Source: Mycobacterium sp. DL592 (GTDB lineage: Bacteria > Actinomycetota > Actinomycetes > Mycobacteriales > Mycobacteriaceae). From it: a stretch of DNA of 64,000 bases. The notes under the pieces are model-generated. The model was given only the letters and a program-made list of their open reading frames with translations, was not told where the DNA came from and made no database searches. Below are positions 37,069-47,005 of the stretch, one piece after another. Every line of letters begins with the position of its first letter. The first letter of the stretch is position 1. Both the position numbers and the translations under genes were made by a program. The DNA is taken from NCBI RefSeq assembly GCF_011694515.1, contig NZ_CP050192.1, positions 3,159,301-3,223,300 on the forward strand. Reading direction: 5' to 3'.

Positions 37069-37814
37069 GCGGTATCTCCCGATGGCGGTTGTCCATTGAT
37101 GATTTGTCCGTCTTTCATCCGGACGACACGGCTCGCTTCGTCGGCCACCGTGGGATCGTGGGTGCTGGCGACCACCGTGACGCCGAGCGTCGAGCACAGG
37201 TCGCGCAGCATGCGGACCACCGTCTCCCCGGTCCGGTGGTCCAGGTTCGCCGTGGGTTCGTCGGCGAGCACAAGGGTGGGATTGCTGATCAGCGAACGGG
37301 CGATGGCGGTGCGCTGTTGTTCGCCGCCGGACATCTTGGTCGGCTGGTGGTGCACGCGGTGGCTCAAGCCGACGAGGTCGAGCAGTTCCAGGGCCCGCTG
37401 TCGCAGCGCCTTGCGGTCGTAGGGTTCGAACATCAGTGGTAGCTCGACGTTCTCGACCGCGGACAGAAACGGGATGAGGTTGTAGCTCTGGAAGATGAAC
37501 CCGATCGTGTCGTGGCGCAGTGCGGCGAACTGGCTCTCGGTCAGCGCCGCGGTGTCCCGGCCGGCGATGCTCACCGATCCCTTGGTCGGGCGGTCCAGGC
37601 CGCCGATGATGTTGAGCAGAGTGGACTTGCCGCTACCGCTGGGACCCATCAGGCAGACGAATTCGCCCGGCTGGACCGTCAACTCGACGGCGACGAGTGC
37701 CTTGACCACCTCGTCGCCGAGCTTGTGCAGCTTCCACACATCGCTGACCTCGATGACCGGTTGAGAGCCGGTGACCTCGGCGGTATCCGACGGGGCATCT
37801 TCGACTGCGGTCAC
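37065..37814 (-). CDS. ABC transporter ATPase (MacB/LolD type)
   Basis: A 249-residue ATPase with Walker A GPSGSGKS, Q-loop FQSYNLIPFLSAVENVELP, signature MSGGEQQR and Walker B LVLADEPT, followed by the H-loop STHD. The pattern GLDRPTKGSV and the Q-loop context match the MacB/LolD/FtsE class that pairs with FtsX-type permeases. The start is GTG at 37814, two bases after the permease stop, with GGAGG six bases upstream. It pairs with the two FtsX-like genes just upstream. Confidence 0.93.
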   Translation of the reverse strand: MTAVEDAPSDTAEVTGSQPVIEVSDVWKLHKLGDEVVKALVAVELTVQPGEFVCLMGPSGSGKSTLLNIIGGLDRPTKGSVSIAGRDTAALTESQFAALRHDTIGFIFQSYNLIPFLSAVENVELPLMFEPYDRKALRQRALELLDLVGLSHRVHHQPTKMSGGEQQRTAIARSLISNPTLVLADEPTANLDHRTGETVVRMLRDLCSTLGVTVVASTHDPTVADEASRVVRMKDGQIINGQPPSGDTA

Positions 37815-37816
37815 GG

Positions 37817-38380
37817 CTAACCTCCGGTCAGGGAACGGATGGGCGGACGCGACGCTGCGTTCCAGGTAGGCACGATGCTGGTGGCCACGGCGGCGATGAT
37901 GCTGACCACGATCGCGATCACCGCGCCCAGCGTCAGGCCCGCCGGCGACACTCCGGTAGGCACAAAACCCAACGCCGCCAACATGATCGATGCCAGCACG
38001 GCCAGCACCACACCGAGCACGGCGCCGAGGGTGGCGGCCACGACGGGCTCGACGAGCAGTGCGGCGACCACCGGCCCCCGCGGTACACCGGTGGCACCCA
38101 GTACCCCGAGTTCGCGGGTGCGGTGCGCGACGGTGCGGGTGGTGGCCACCGCGACCTCGACGACACCGACCAGCAGGACTGTCAAGGCGATGAGGATCAC
38201 CGCGCGGCCGATCTCGGCGGCATGGCCCAATGCGGCTGACTGCTCGCGGATTCCGGCCGACATACCGAAGACGGTGACGACCAGGAAGGCGCCGGTCGCG
38301 GTGGTGACGATGGGCAGGATCATCTCGCCGACCCGGCGGCGGGCGGCCAGCCAGCCGTAGGACAGACCACGAGCGATCAT
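37817..38380 (-). CDS. FtsX-like ABC permease, short (half) subunit
   Basis: A 187-residue membrane protein with about four helices, including the RTRELGVLGATGVPRG coupling segment typical of FtsX/MacB permeases. It has no long extracytoplasmic domain between the first two helices, unlike its partner gene. ATG at 38380 shares one base with the partner stop (TGATG). It probably forms a heterodimeric permease with the 389-residue protein. Confidence 0.85.
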   Translation of the reverse strand: MIARGLSYGWLAARRRVGEMILPIVTTATGAFLVVTVFGMSAGIREQSAALGHAAEIGRAVILIALTVLLVGVVEVAVATTRTVAHRTRELGVLGATGVPRGPVVAALLVEPVVAATLGAVLGVVLAVLASIMLAALGFVPTGVSPAGLTLGAVIAIVVSIIAAVATSIVPTWNAASRPPIRSLTGG

Positions 38381-39549
38381 CAGCGGTCTCCGAGCAGGTC
38401 GACGGGACGTTGTTGGAGCAGCCGGTGCACCGGTACCAGCGCGCCGACGATGGCCATCGCGGGCAGGAAGCCGGCCACCATCCCGGCGGCCTGCAACCAG
38501 GCGACGGGGGTGGCGATTCCCGGAATAACAAGTGCGACAGCAACTCCCGCAGCGAGCACCCCGATGACGTAAGCCGCCACAAAGATCACCGCGGACTCGA
38601 CCAGGAAGAAGTACAGCACCTCGTCGGCAAGACCGATGCTCGACATGATCCCGAACTCGCGGCGTCGCTCCTGAACGGCGGCCAGGAAGGAGGACGCCGC
38701 GATGACGAAGCCCAGCCCCAGGCCGATGATCGAGATGAGGCCAAGAGTGGAGCCGGTGACCTTGCCGGAGAACAGCGCTGAGAACTTCTGCTCGAACGTC
38801 AGCGGTCCGGACCCGCCCACGGTGTCGTAGATCAGGCCGGGGCCGTTGGGTTTCGGCTTCACCGACGGATCGGTGGTCGATGGCAGTCCGACAACCGCGC
38901 CGAAGGTCGGCCCGAGGTCGCGGTTCTTGTCCTGGCCGGGCGGCGCGAAGATCGTCCACCAGCCGTTGTCGCCGACGACCGCCTGCGCCACGTCCGTCGA
39001 GACCGTGAGCGACTGACCCGTACCGACGACGTCGGCCTGCAGTTCGCGGCCCCCCACCGATACCCGGTCACCATTGTGCAGGCCCAGTCGGTCGGCCAGC
39101 GCGGAACCGAGAATGGCTTTGCCAGAGTCGATTTCGTCGTTGCCCCGGATGGAGACGGGGTTACCGCCGACCTCGGTCACGCCCGACAGTGTCCGGAACC
39201 CGCGCCAGCCGTCCGGCATCTCCAACGCGGGCGCCTGACCGTCGGCAACGAGTGCCTGGACAGTGCTGTCATAGTGCACCCCGGCCGAGGGGACTGCCCA
39301 CAGCTGGGCGCCGCCGATCACGTCGGTGACCGAATCTTGGCCTGTGATAGCGAAACTCGACGAGATCGTGCGCACGACGGTGACACAGGTGATGGCCAGC
39401 GCGATGCCCAGAACGGACAGCACGAACCGTTCGGGCCTTCGGCGGATGTTGGCCAAGGCGAACCGGAGCAAACGCACGAAGGTGTTGTTCCCGGTTGAGG
39501 TGGCGATCGCCGTTGGTCGCGAAATCGTGGGTGACACAGTGGACTCCAC
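38380..39549 (-). CDS. FtsX/MacB-like ABC permease with periplasmic domain
   Basis: A 389-residue permease with an N-terminal helix (VLSVLGIALAITCVTVV), an extracytoplasmic domain of about 190 residues (roughly 65-255) and three C-terminal helices with the ERRREFGIMSSIGLA coupling segment. The start is tentatively GTG at 39549, without a strong ribosome site. It is the first gene of a five-gene operon ending with amine oxidase. MacB-like systems usually move or extract substrates by mechanotransmission rather than import, so the link to amine use is not obvious. Confidence 0.85.
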   Translation of the reverse strand: MESTVSPTISRPTAIATSTGNNTFVRLLRFALANIRRRPERFVLSVLGIALAITCVTVVRTISSSFAITGQDSVTDVIGGAQLWAVPSAGVHYDSTVQALVADGQAPALEMPDGWRGFRTLSGVTEVGGNPVSIRGNDEIDSGKAILGSALADRLGLHNGDRVSVGGRELQADVVGTGQSLTVSTDVAQAVVGDNGWWTIFAPPGQDKNRDLGPTFGAVVGLPSTTDPSVKPKPNGPGLIYDTVGGSGPLTFEQKFSALFSGKVTGSTLGLISIIGLGLGFVIAASSFLAAVQERRREFGIMSSIGLADEVLYFFLVESAVIFVAAYVIGVLAAGVAVALVIPGIATPVAWLQAAGMVAGFLPAMAIVGALVPVHRLLQQRPVDLLGDR

Positions 39550-39644
39550 ACCGACGATGGTGGGCGCGGGTTGTTTCAGACGTCGCAGCGCCGGGTGTCC
39601 GTCTGGTTAACGGCCACCCACCGCCGTTACGGCGCTGTATCTGA

Positions 39645-41084
39645 TTAGGGTGCCGCTACGGTCTGAATTCGCGGGAACGGATGCGCCGCTTCGAGCTCGT
39701 AAGCCAACTCGAGGAGCCGGCGTTCGTGGCCGATCGGGGCTCCCAGCATCATCCCGACCGGCATGCCGGATTCGGACTGCGCCAGCGGCAGCGAGATCGC
39801 CGGCTCGCCGGTGGCGTTCTGCAATGGGGTGAATGCCACCCAGTCCACCAGCCTGTCGATGATCTGCTGATAGTCAGCGGTCGGGTCGAGGTGGCCGATG
39901 CGGTGGGTCTCCTCGGCCAGCGTGGGCGTGAGCAGGACGTCGTAGGTTTGGTAGAACCGGGCGGTGACCCGGCGCAGCCGGCTCAGCCTGGTGATCGCGA
40001 TCGGCATCCGGTGCAGGTTGCGGCTGGCGTGGCGGTCGAGGCCGAGCGTGAGGTTGTCCAGCCTGCTGCGGTCGAACGTCGGCCCGAACGTGCGCTGCCC
40101 CGACCTCACCAGCGTCATCGCCAAAAGCGACCAGTACAAAAGGAAGTCGTCAACGAAGTAGCGCGGGATGGGGTTGCGGTCGAGGTGGTCGACATGGTGG
40201 CCCAGACTCTCGAGCAACTCGGCGGTCTGCAATGTGAGGGCCCGAACGCCCGGGCTGCTCTGCCGGGTCAGCGACTGGGTGACGACGGCGATTCTGAGCC
40301 GTTGCGTGCCAGGTCCGGTGACGGCGCCGATCGGCAGCAGGCGGCGATCGCGCCAAATCCGTTCTGCCTCACGGTAAAACGCCGCGGTGTCGCGCACCGA
40401 ACGGGTCAGCACACCGTCGTTGACGATGCGGACCGGCATCTGGCGCGACATCTTGTCCAGCGGGAGCCGGCCCCGAGACGGTTTGAGACCGACGAGCCCG
40501 TTACAGGCGGCCGGGATCCGGATCGATCCGCCGCCGTCGTTGGCGTGGGCGATCGGCACCACGCCGGCGGCGACGAAGGCGGCCGACCCCGACGAGGACG
40601 CACCCGCGGTGAAGTCGGTGTCCCAGGGGTTGCGGACCGCACCGAGCCTGGGGTGCTCAGCCGAGGCGCTGAACCCGAACTCCGAGAGTTGGGTCTTGCC
40701 GAGCGGAATCAGGCCGGAGGCCAAAAAGAAGCGGGCGAAGTCACCGTGGTCGGGCTGCGGCTTCGGATCCCACGCGTCGGTGCCCTGCATGGTGGGCATG
40801 CCCTCGAGGTCCACGTTGTCCTTGATGAACGTCGGCACCCCGTCGAAGTAGCCGCCTCCGGGCGCCGAGGCGCGGGCCCGGGCGCGGTCGAACATCTCGT
40901 GCGCCAGCCCGTTGAGTTCAGGGTTCACGGCCTCGGTGCGGGCGATGGCGGCCTCGACGACCTCGGGGCGCGTCACCTTGCCGGTGCGAATGGCGTCGAC
41001 GAGGGCGACGGCGTCGAGGTCGCCCAGCGCGTCGTCGCGGAAGGCATGCACGTGTCGGGTCACTGAAACGACGCTAGCAGACAC
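39645..41084 (-). CDS. amiC: Amidase signature enzyme (AmiC type, Rv2888c)
   Basis: A 479-residue amidase. The Ser-cisSer-Lys triad is visible: Lys in PTFIKDN, the first Ser in GASSSGSAAFVAAG and the nucleophile Ser in DGGGSIRIPAA. Physiological substrate unknown; the family hydrolyses amides and some nitrile-pathway compounds. It has its own start region and lies between the ABC/amine oxidase operon and a terminator hairpin after tsf, matching the M. tuberculosis amiC-tsf-rpsB order. Confidence 0.9.
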   Translation of the reverse strand: MSASVVSVTRHVHAFRDDALGDLDAVALVDAIRTGKVTRPEVVEAAIARTEAVNPELNGLAHEMFDRARARASAPGGGYFDGVPTFIKDNVDLEGMPTMQGTDAWDPKPQPDHGDFARFFLASGLIPLGKTQLSEFGFSASAEHPRLGAVRNPWDTDFTAGASSSGSAAFVAAGVVPIAHANDGGGSIRIPAACNGLVGLKPSRGRLPLDKMSRQMPVRIVNDGVLTRSVRDTAAFYREAERIWRDRRLLPIGAVTGPGTQRLRIAVVTQSLTRQSSPGVRALTLQTAELLESLGHHVDHLDRNPIPRYFVDDFLLYWSLLAMTLVRSGQRTFGPTFDRSRLDNLTLGLDRHASRNLHRMPIAITRLSRLRRVTARFYQTYDVLLTPTLAEETHRIGHLDPTADYQQIIDRLVDWVAFTPLQNATGEPAISLPLAQSESGMPVGMMLGAPIGHERRLLELAYELEAAHPFPRIQTVAAP

Positions 41085-41114
41085 GTGTTCAATAGCTCTG
41101 CCTCCTCAAATGGC

Positions 41115-41158
41115 AAAACCCCGCGCCTCCGGGATCACCGGATCTGGCGCGGGGTTTT
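41115..41158 (-). terminator. Rho-independent terminator after rpsB-tsf
   Basis: AAAACCCCGCGCC (41115-41127) and GGCGCGGGGTTTT (41146-41158) form a perfect 13-bp stem with an 18-nt loop; the stem ends in a T-run on both strands. It lies 32 bp past the tsf stop and terminates the rpsB-tsf operon. Confidence 0.9.
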
Positions 41159-41189
41159 CCAGTGAGCGGATTGGTGTTCCGCCCAAGCT

Positions 41190-42005
41190 TTACTGCTGGC
41201 CGACCTCGAAGCGGACGAACCGCGTAATGGTCACGCCGGCCTCGTCGAGCAGAGCCTTGACCGTCTTCTTGCTGTCGGACACCGACGGCTGGTCGAGCAG
41301 CACGACATCCTTGTAGAAGCCGGTGAGGCGACCTTCGACGATCTTGGGCAACGCCTGCTCGGGTTTGCCCTCGGCCTTGGCGGTCTCCTCGGCCACCCGG
41401 CGCTCGGTCTCGACCAGTTCGGCCGGAACGTCGTCGCGGGTGAGGTACTTGGCCTTCAGCGCGGCGATCTGCAGGGCGGCCGCGTGCGCAGCATCCTGGT
41501 CGTCACCGGTGAACTCCACCAGCACACCCACGGCGGGCGGCAGGTCGGCGGCACGCTTGTGCAGGTAGGCCTCGACGTTGCCGTCGAAGTACTGCGCGCG
41601 ACGCAGCTCCAGCTTCTCGCCGATCTTGGCCGACAGCTCGGCGATCGCCTGCTCCACGGTCTTGTCGCCGATGCTGGCGGCCTTGAGCGCGTCGACGTCG
41701 GCGGCCTTGGAGGCCAGTGCGGCGTCGACGATCTGGTCGGCCAGGTTCTGGAACTCGGCGTTCTTGGCGACGAAGTCGGTCTCGGAGTTGAGCTCGATCA
41801 GGGCGCCGCCCTTGGCGGCGACCAGACCTTCGGCGGTGGCGCGCTCGGCGCGCTTGCCGACGTCCTTCGCACCCTTGATGCGCAACGCCTCGACGGCCTT
41901 GTCGAAATCGCCGTCACTCTCGGCGAGGGCATTCTTGCAGTCGAGCATGCCCGCGCCGGTGAGCTCCCGAAGCCGCTTGACGTCGGCAGCGGAAAAGTTA
42001 GCCAT
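41190..42005 (-). CDS. tsf: Elongation factor Ts
   Basis: A 271-residue nucleotide exchange factor for EF-Tu, the usual length in mycobacteria. [19 protein letters not shown] and the SETDFVAKN motif are family signatures. It is 11 bp downstream of rpsB and followed by a strong terminator. Confidence 0.98.
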   Translation of the reverse strand: MANFSAADVKRLRELTGAGMLDCKNALAESDGDFDKAVEALRIKGAKDVGKRAERATAEGLVAAKGGALIELNSETDFVAKNAEFQNLADQIVDAALASKAADVDALKAASIGDKTVEQAIAELSAKIGEKLELRRAQYFDGNVEAYLHKRAADLPPAVGVLVEFTGDDQDAAHAAALQIAALKAKYLTRDDVPAELVETERRVAEETAKAEGKPEQALPKIVEGRLTGFYKDVVLLDQPSVSDSKKTVKALLDEAGVTITRFVRFEVGQQ

Positions 42006-42016
42006 CAGAGCCTTTC

Positions 42017-42847
42017 TTACGAGATTTCTTCGGTAACGGATTCAGTTGCGACGGGGCCGGCTTCGGTGGGCACCGACGCCGTGGCACCGGCGAGCAGTTC
42101 CTGCTCCCACTCGGCCAGCGGCTCGGCGGCGGCTTCGGGCTTGTCGCCGCTGCCGGCGCCACCACGGGCCTTGAGGCCCTCGGCGACTGCGGAGGCGATC
42201 ACCTTGGTGAGCAGCGCAGCCGACCGAATCGCGTCATCGTTACCCGGGATCGGGTAGTTGACCTGGTCGGGGTCGCAGTTGGTGTCCAGGATCGCGATGA
42301 CCGGGATACCGAGCTTGATGGCCTCACTGACGGCCAGGTGCTCCTTGTTGGTGTCGACGACCCAGATCGCCGAGGGCACCTTGCTCATGTCGCGGATACC
42401 GCCGAGCGACCGCTCGAGCTTGTTCTTCTCGCGGGTCAGCATCAAGATTTCCTTCTTGGTGCGTCCCTCGAAGCCGCCGGTCTGCTCCATCGACTCGAGT
42501 TCCTTGAGCCGCTGCAGACGCTTGTGGACGGTGGAGAAGTTGGTGAGCATGCCGCCGAGCCAGCGCTGGTTCACGTACGGCATGCCGACGCGGGTCGCCT
42601 CTTCGGCGATGGACTCCTGCGCCTGCTTCTTGGTGCCGACGAACATGATGGAACCGCCGTGGGCGACGGTTTCCTTGACGAACTCGTACGCCTGGTCAAT
42701 GTAGGTCAGCGTCTGCTGCAGGTCGATGATGTAGATGCCGTTGCGGTCGGTGAAGATGAACCGCTTCATCTTGGGATTCCAGCGACGGGTCTGGTGCCCG
42801 AAGTGGGTGCCGCTGTCGAGCAGCTGCTTCATGGTCACTACGGCCAT
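42017..42847 (-). CDS. rpsB: 30S ribosomal protein S2
   Basis: A 276-residue ribosomal protein with the S2 signatures [15 protein letters not shown] and PGNDDAIRS. The C-terminal tail is a low-complexity Glu/Ala/Thr extension. Upstream are 279 bp to the divergent M23-like gene; they must hold its promoter and a long leader. A small hairpin (CCCCGAAGGGG, near 43036) lies there. No other structure was assigned. Confidence 0.98.
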   Translation of the reverse strand: MAVVTMKQLLDSGTHFGHQTRRWNPKMKRFIFTDRNGIYIIDLQQTLTYIDQAYEFVKETVAHGGSIMFVGTKKQAQESIAEEATRVGMPYVNQRWLGGMLTNFSTVHKRLQRLKELESMEQTGGFEGRTKKEILMLTREKNKLERSLGGIRDMSKVPSAIWVVDTNKEHLAVSEAIKLGIPVIAILDTNCDPDQVNYPIPGNDDAIRSAALLTKVIASAVAEGLKARGGAGSGDKPEAAAEPLAEWEQELLAGATASVPTEAGPVATESVTEEIS

Positions 42848-43126
42848 GGTTGTGCCTTACCTGTTGTCGGTTGTCATCCGGCATCGGGTGAGCCGGATCC
42901 TGGCGCCCGCTTCGATGCCGGACCCGCCGGGGAGCGGGACCGCCCGGCATACAGGTGACGAACCAAATGGGTTCGAACCGCAGACGCGCGAAGTCAACCC
43001 GCTCGCGCGAGTTGCGTTCCAAAGTTTACACGCCCCGAAGGGGTGCTTTGTCCACAGCGCCGCCCCGGTGCACAGCCGCGACCATCCGGCCTACCGAAAC
43101 CCCAATCGGAGCGCTGAACTGGGACG

Positions 43127-43624
43127 ATGCGGATCCTGGCGGCGGTGATCGTCGCACTTTTGGGGTGCGCCGCGCCGAGCGCGGCCCAGACCTCGCGCCT
43201 GCAGTGGCCCCTGCGCCCGCCCCCGGGGGTGACGCGGGGTTTCGACGCACCCGCCCCGGACTGGCAGCGGGGCCACCGCGGGGTGGACCTGGCCGGGGTC
43301 CCTGGCCAGGAGGTCTATGCCGCGGGGCCGGCGACGGTCGTGTTCGCCGGGACGCTGGCCGGGCGGCCGGTGGTGTCCCTGGCGCACGCCGGTGGATTAC
43401 GGACGAGTTATGAGCCCGTCGACGCGCTGGTTCGGGTGGGTCAGCTGGTCGACGGGTCGTCGGTGCTGGGGCGGCTGGTGGCCGGGCACGCCGGGTGCCC
43501 GGCGCCGGCCTGCCTGCACTGGGGCGCGATGTGGGGGCCGGCGGCACGGGCCGACTACGTCGACCCGACCGGCCTGCTGGCGGACACACCGATTCGCCTC
43601 AAGCCGCTGGCAGGGCTGGGTTGA
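43127..43624 (+). CDS. Secreted M23-like peptidase domain protein (Rv2891 type)
   Basis: A 165-residue exported protein with a short signal peptide and a LytM/M23 fold. The first zinc motif H-x3-D is present (GHRGVDLAG). The second motif, usually HxH, reads ACLHWGA: the zinc-ligand His is kept but the usual catalytic His two residues before is Cys. Activity may therefore be altered or lost, or the family may use a variant. It diverges from rpsB, as in M. tuberculosis. Confidence 0.85.
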   Translation: MRILAAVIVALLGCAAPSAAQTSRLQWPLRPPPGVTRGFDAPAPDWQRGHRGVDLAGVPGQEVYAAGPATVVFAGTLAGRPVVSLAHAGGLRTSYEPVDALVRVGQLVDGSSVLGRLVAGHAGCPAPACLHWGAMWGPAARADYVDPTGLLADTPIRLKPLAGLG

Positions 43625-43653
43625 GCGGCTGGGCTTACGTAGGCTGGCCAACG

Positions 43654-45084
43654 ATGAGCATTGCGCCGGACCCGACCGTCGTCCTCGGCCATCGATTCGC
43701 CGCCGAGCTGCCCGAACTCGCCGTGCAGTGGCAGGCCGAGGCTGCTCCCGATCCGCGGCTGCTCGTCCTCAACGAATCGCTGGCTGCCGAGCTGGGGCTC
43801 GATCCGGCATGGCTGCGCAGTCCGGACGGGATCGGTCTGCTCGTCGGGACACAGGTGCCGGCCGGCGCGCAGCCGGTCGCGCAGGGGTATGCCGGTCACC
43901 AGTTCGGCGGCTGGGTGCCCCGCTTGGGCGACGGCCGCGCCCTGCTGCTCGGCGAGCTGACTGACACCCGGGGGCGGCTCCGCGATCTGCACCTGAAGGG
44001 CTCGGGACGCACGCCGTTCGCCCGCGGCGGCGACGGTCTGGCGGCCATCGGCCCGATGCTGCGCGAATATCTCGTCAGCGAGGCGATGCACGCGCTGGGG
44101 ATTCCGACCACCCGTTCGTTGTCCGTCGTCGCCACCGGTGTCCGCGTGCGACGCGAGACCCTGCTCGACGGTGCCGTCCTCACCCGCGTCGCCGCCAGCC
44201 ATCTGCGCGTCGGCAGCTTCCAATACGTCGGCGCCACCGGCGACTTAGTGCTGCTACGCCGCCTCGCCGACCACGCGATCGATCGGCACTACTCCGCCGC
44301 CGCCCAGGCCGACAATCCCTATCTGGCGCTGCTCGACGCGGTGGTGGCCGCCCAGGCGCAGCTGATCGCGCAGTGGATGCTGGTCGGATTTGTGCACGGC
44401 GTGATGAACACCGACAACATGACGATCTCGGGCGAGACGATCGACTACGGGCCGTGCGCCTTCATGGACGCCTTCGACCCGCAGACAGTGTTCAGCTCGA
44501 TCGACTCGTGGGGCCGCTACGCCTACGGCAACCAGCCGCCGGTCGCCGCGTGGAACCTCGCCCGGTTCGCCGAGGCGCTGCTGCCGCTGATCGCCGAGGA
44601 TCAGGACCGGGCGATCGCGCTGGCGACCGAAGCGGTGCAGAACTTCCCGCAGCGCTACACCGCGGCCTGGTCGGCGGGGATGCGCCGCAAACTCGGGCTG
44701 TCCGACGAGGTGGACGACGCCGTCGTCGAGCAGCTCGTCGACGACCTGGTGACGCTGCTCGCCGGTGAGCGCATCGACTACACCTCGTTCTTCAGCCGGC
44801 TGGCGCGCGGCGACGTCGAGCCCGCTGTTGCGCAGTGGGCCGACCGCTGGCGCGAGCTGGGTCCGGACACCGCTGCGATGCGGCGGGTCAACCCCGTCTA
44901 CATTCCGCGCAATCATCTGGTCGAGGAGGCATTGACCGCCGCGGCCAACGGCGACATGGCGCCGTTCCACGGCCTGCTCGGCGCGATCAGCTCCCCGTAC
45001 GACGAGCGGCCAGGACTGGAACGCTACGCCGAGCCGGCGCCCGAGGAGTTCGGGCGCTGCTTCCAAACCTTCTGCGGTACTTGA
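43654..45084 (+). CDS. selO: SelO/YdiU-type protein adenylyltransferase
   Basis: A 476-residue pseudokinase-fold enzyme that transfers AMP from ATP to protein hydroxyls. [34 protein letters not shown] and [19 protein letters not shown] are strong family motifs. The C-terminal position that is selenocysteine in some eukaryotes is Cys here (FQTFCGT). ATG at 43654 is preferred over an upstream reading overlapping the M23-like gene. Its stop is only 4 bp from the convergent xerC stop. Confidence 0.94.
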   Translation: MSIAPDPTVVLGHRFAAELPELAVQWQAEAAPDPRLLVLNESLAAELGLDPAWLRSPDGIGLLVGTQVPAGAQPVAQGYAGHQFGGWVPRLGDGRALLLGELTDTRGRLRDLHLKGSGRTPFARGGDGLAAIGPMLREYLVSEAMHALGIPTTRSLSVVATGVRVRRETLLDGAVLTRVAASHLRVGSFQYVGATGDLVLLRRLADHAIDRHYSAAAQADNPYLALLDAVVAAQAQLIAQWMLVGFVHGVMNTDNMTISGETIDYGPCAFMDAFDPQTVFSSIDSWGRYAYGNQPPVAAWNLARFAEALLPLIAEDQDRAIALATEAVQNFPQRYTAAWSAGMRRKLGLSDEVDDAVVEQLVDDLVTLLAGERIDYTSFFSRLARGDVEPAVAQWADRWRELGPDTAAMRRVNPVYIPRNHLVEEALTAAANGDMAPFHGLLGAISSPYDERPGLERYAEPAPEEFGRCFQTFCGT

Positions 45085-45088
45085 TCTT

Positions 45089-46012
45089 TCAGGCTCGCGG
45101 GTGGGCCTGGTCATGCACCGCGCGCAGCCGCGCGACCGTGACGTGGGTGTAGAGCTGGGTGGTGGCCAGCGTCGAGTGGCCCAGCAGTTCCTGCACGATG
45201 CGCAGATCGGCGCCGCCTTCGAGCAGGTGGGTGGCCGCGCTGTGCCGCAAGCCGTGCGGGCCGATGTCGGGTGCACCGTCGACCGCGCTGATGGTCTGGT
45301 GGACGACCGTTCGGGCCTGCCGCGGGTCCAGCCGCTTACCACGGGGGCCGAGCAATAGCGCGGGACCGGAGCTGGCGTTGACCAGTTCGGGTCGGCCATC
45401 GGCGAGCCAGGCCTCCAGCGCCGCGAGCGCGGGCCTGCCGAACGGCACGGTGCGCTGCTTGTTGCCCTTGCCCAGCACGCGCAGCAGTTGACGCCCGGTG
45501 TCGATGTCGTCGACGTCCAGGCCGCACAGCTCGCTGACCCGGATACCGGTGGCGTAGAGCAATTCGACGATCAGCCGGTCGCGCAGTGCCAGCGGGTCGC
45601 CCTGCTCGGCGCCCAGACTAGCGGCTGCCATGGCGGCCAGCGCCTGATCCTGGCGCAGCACGGCGGGCAGGGTTCGACGCGCTTTCGGCAGCTGCAGGCG
45701 GGTAGCGGGGTCGGTGTCGAGCAGTCCGCGGCGGGTGGCCCAGGCCGTGAACGTCTTCACTGCTGAGGTGCGGCGGGCCAGGGTGGTGCGCGCGGCGCCG
45801 CCGCCGGCCTGCGCGGCGAGCCACGACCGCAGAACCGGCAGAGTCAGCGCGCGCAGGCCTGCGCCGGGAGCGCGCTCGTCGATGAAGGTGAACAGTGCAC
45901 GCAGGTCGGCCAGATAGGCCCGCCGGGTGTGTTCGGATCGGCCGCGCTCCAGCGCGAGGTACTCGGCATAGTCGTCGAGGATCGCGGTGTGGTGGTCGCC
46001 GGGATCGTGCAC
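45089..46012 (-). CDS. xerC: Tyrosine recombinase XerC
   Basis: A 307-residue chromosome-dimer resolution recombinase. The core-binding domain is N-terminal; the catalytic Arg (TGIRVSEL), Lys ([10 protein letters not shown]), HxxR ([12 protein letters not shown]), His and Tyr ([15 protein letters not shown]) are all present. It lies in the conserved mycobacterial xerC-viuB-dprA order, so it is the housekeeping recombinase and not a phage integrase. Confidence 0.94.
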   Translation of the reverse strand: MHDPGDHHTAILDDYAEYLALERGRSEHTRRAYLADLRALFTFIDERAPGAGLRALTLPVLRSWLAAQAGGGAARTTLARRTSAVKTFTAWATRRGLLDTDPATRLQLPKARRTLPAVLRQDQALAAMAAASLGAEQGDPLALRDRLIVELLYATGIRVSELCGLDVDDIDTGRQLLRVLGKGNKQRTVPFGRPALAALEAWLADGRPELVNASSGPALLLGPRGKRLDPRQARTVVHQTISAVDGAPDIGPHGLRHSAATHLLEGGADLRIVQELLGHSTLATTQLYTHVTVARLRAVHDQAHPRA

Positions 46013-46088
46013 TCCCCTACGCTCGCATCAAACCACGACGCGACCGCCGATCGACGCGCAGCCGTGTCCGTGCTGTGACGTCGCCGGC

Positions 46089-46937
46089 CTAACCTTCACC
46101 GGCTTCGGCTGCGGCGAGCTCCTTCTTCCACTGCCGGAACGTCTCCTCGGTACGGCCGCGGCGCCAATAACCCGAGATCGATGCCCACTTCGCGTCCACA
46201 CCGCGTTCCTTGCGGATGTAGGGCCGCAGGTTGTGCATGACTGCCTGAGCCTCGCCGTGAATGAAGACCTGGACCTGACCGGGCAGCCATTGCGCGGTGG
46301 TGACCGCCTCGACCAGTGGAGAGTGGTCGCCGGCCTTGTCCTCGGGAACGAGGTCGGCGCGTCCACCGCGATAGATCCAGTAGATCTCCACACCGTCGGG
46401 CACGGCCACGTCGACCTCGTCCTCGGGGCCGGCGACCTCGACGAACGCCTTGCCGATAGCGTTGGGCGGCAACGCTTCCAGGGCTGCACTGATCGCCGGG
46501 AGGCCCGCCTCGTCGCCGGCGAACAGATACCAGTCGGCGGCCGGGTCCGGTGCGTAGGCGCCGCCGGGACCCATCAGGTGGATCGTGTCGCCAGGTTGGG
46601 CAGCTGCAGCCCAGGGGCCGGCCACCCCGTGCTCGCCGTGGACAACGAAGTCGACGGTGATCTGGCGGGTAGCAGGGTCGGCGCGGCGGACCGTGTAGGT
46701 GCGCACCGTCGGCTGGTGCTCGGGCGCCAGGCCGGCGAAGCTGTCCAGGGTCAGCGGTTGCGGCAGGGTGGTGACGTCGATGTCGTCGCGAATGAAGGCG
46801 AACTTGACGTAGGAATCGGTGAACTCTGACGGGGTGAACGTGTCGAAACCCGTCCCGCCGAGCACCACCCGCACCATGTGGGGAGCGATCTGCTCGGTGC
46901 TGACCACCTGGAACGTGTGGAGTGGCCGACCCGCCAT
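46089..46937 (-). CDS. viuB: Siderophore-interacting protein (ViuB type, Rv2895c)
   Basis: A 282-residue FAD-dependent ferric-siderophore reductase-like protein. The FAD-binding motif is RTYTVRR, followed by a conserved GPWA segment; the C-terminal SIP domain holds the NAD(P)H site (AGDEAGLPAI). It should release iron from imported siderophore. ATG at 46937 has GGAGG eight bases upstream. A divergent iron-box-like sequence lies just upstream. Confidence 0.92.
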   Translation of the reverse strand: MAGRPLHTFQVVSTEQIAPHMVRVVLGGTGFDTFTPSEFTDSYVKFAFIRDDIDVTTLPQPLTLDSFAGLAPEHQPTVRTYTVRRADPATRQITVDFVVHGEHGVAGPWAAAAQPGDTIHLMGPGGAYAPDPAADWYLFAGDEAGLPAISAALEALPPNAIGKAFVEVAGPEDEVDVAVPDGVEIYWIYRGGRADLVPEDKAGDHSPLVEAVTTAQWLPGQVQVFIHGEAQAVMHNLRPYIRKERGVDAKWASISGYWRRGRTEETFRQWKKELAAAEAGEG

Positions 46938-46950
46938 GACGCCTCCTGAC

Positions 46951-46972
46951 CAAATCGTTAGCTAACCTCAGC
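46951..46972 (-). promoter_or_regulatory. Weak IdeR/iron-box-like sequence upstream of viuB
   Basis: The minus strand reads TGAGGTTAGCTAACGATTTG, centred on the perfect palindrome GTTAGCTAAC (46957-46966). The remembered IdeR consensus is TTAGGTTAGGCTAACCTAA; this site lacks one central base and mismatches one arm. Context (a siderophore reductase gene 14 bp away) is the main support. Confidence 0.35.
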
Positions 46973-47005
46973 GATCATACGGGCTGATGAGGGCACGGCG
47001 GGTGG

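Noticed and set aside
45089..46012. Tyrosine recombinase as a sign of a prophage or integrative element
   Set aside because: Its sequence and the xerC-viuB-dprA order match the housekeeping mycobacterial XerC; no phage genes or attachment repeats are present.
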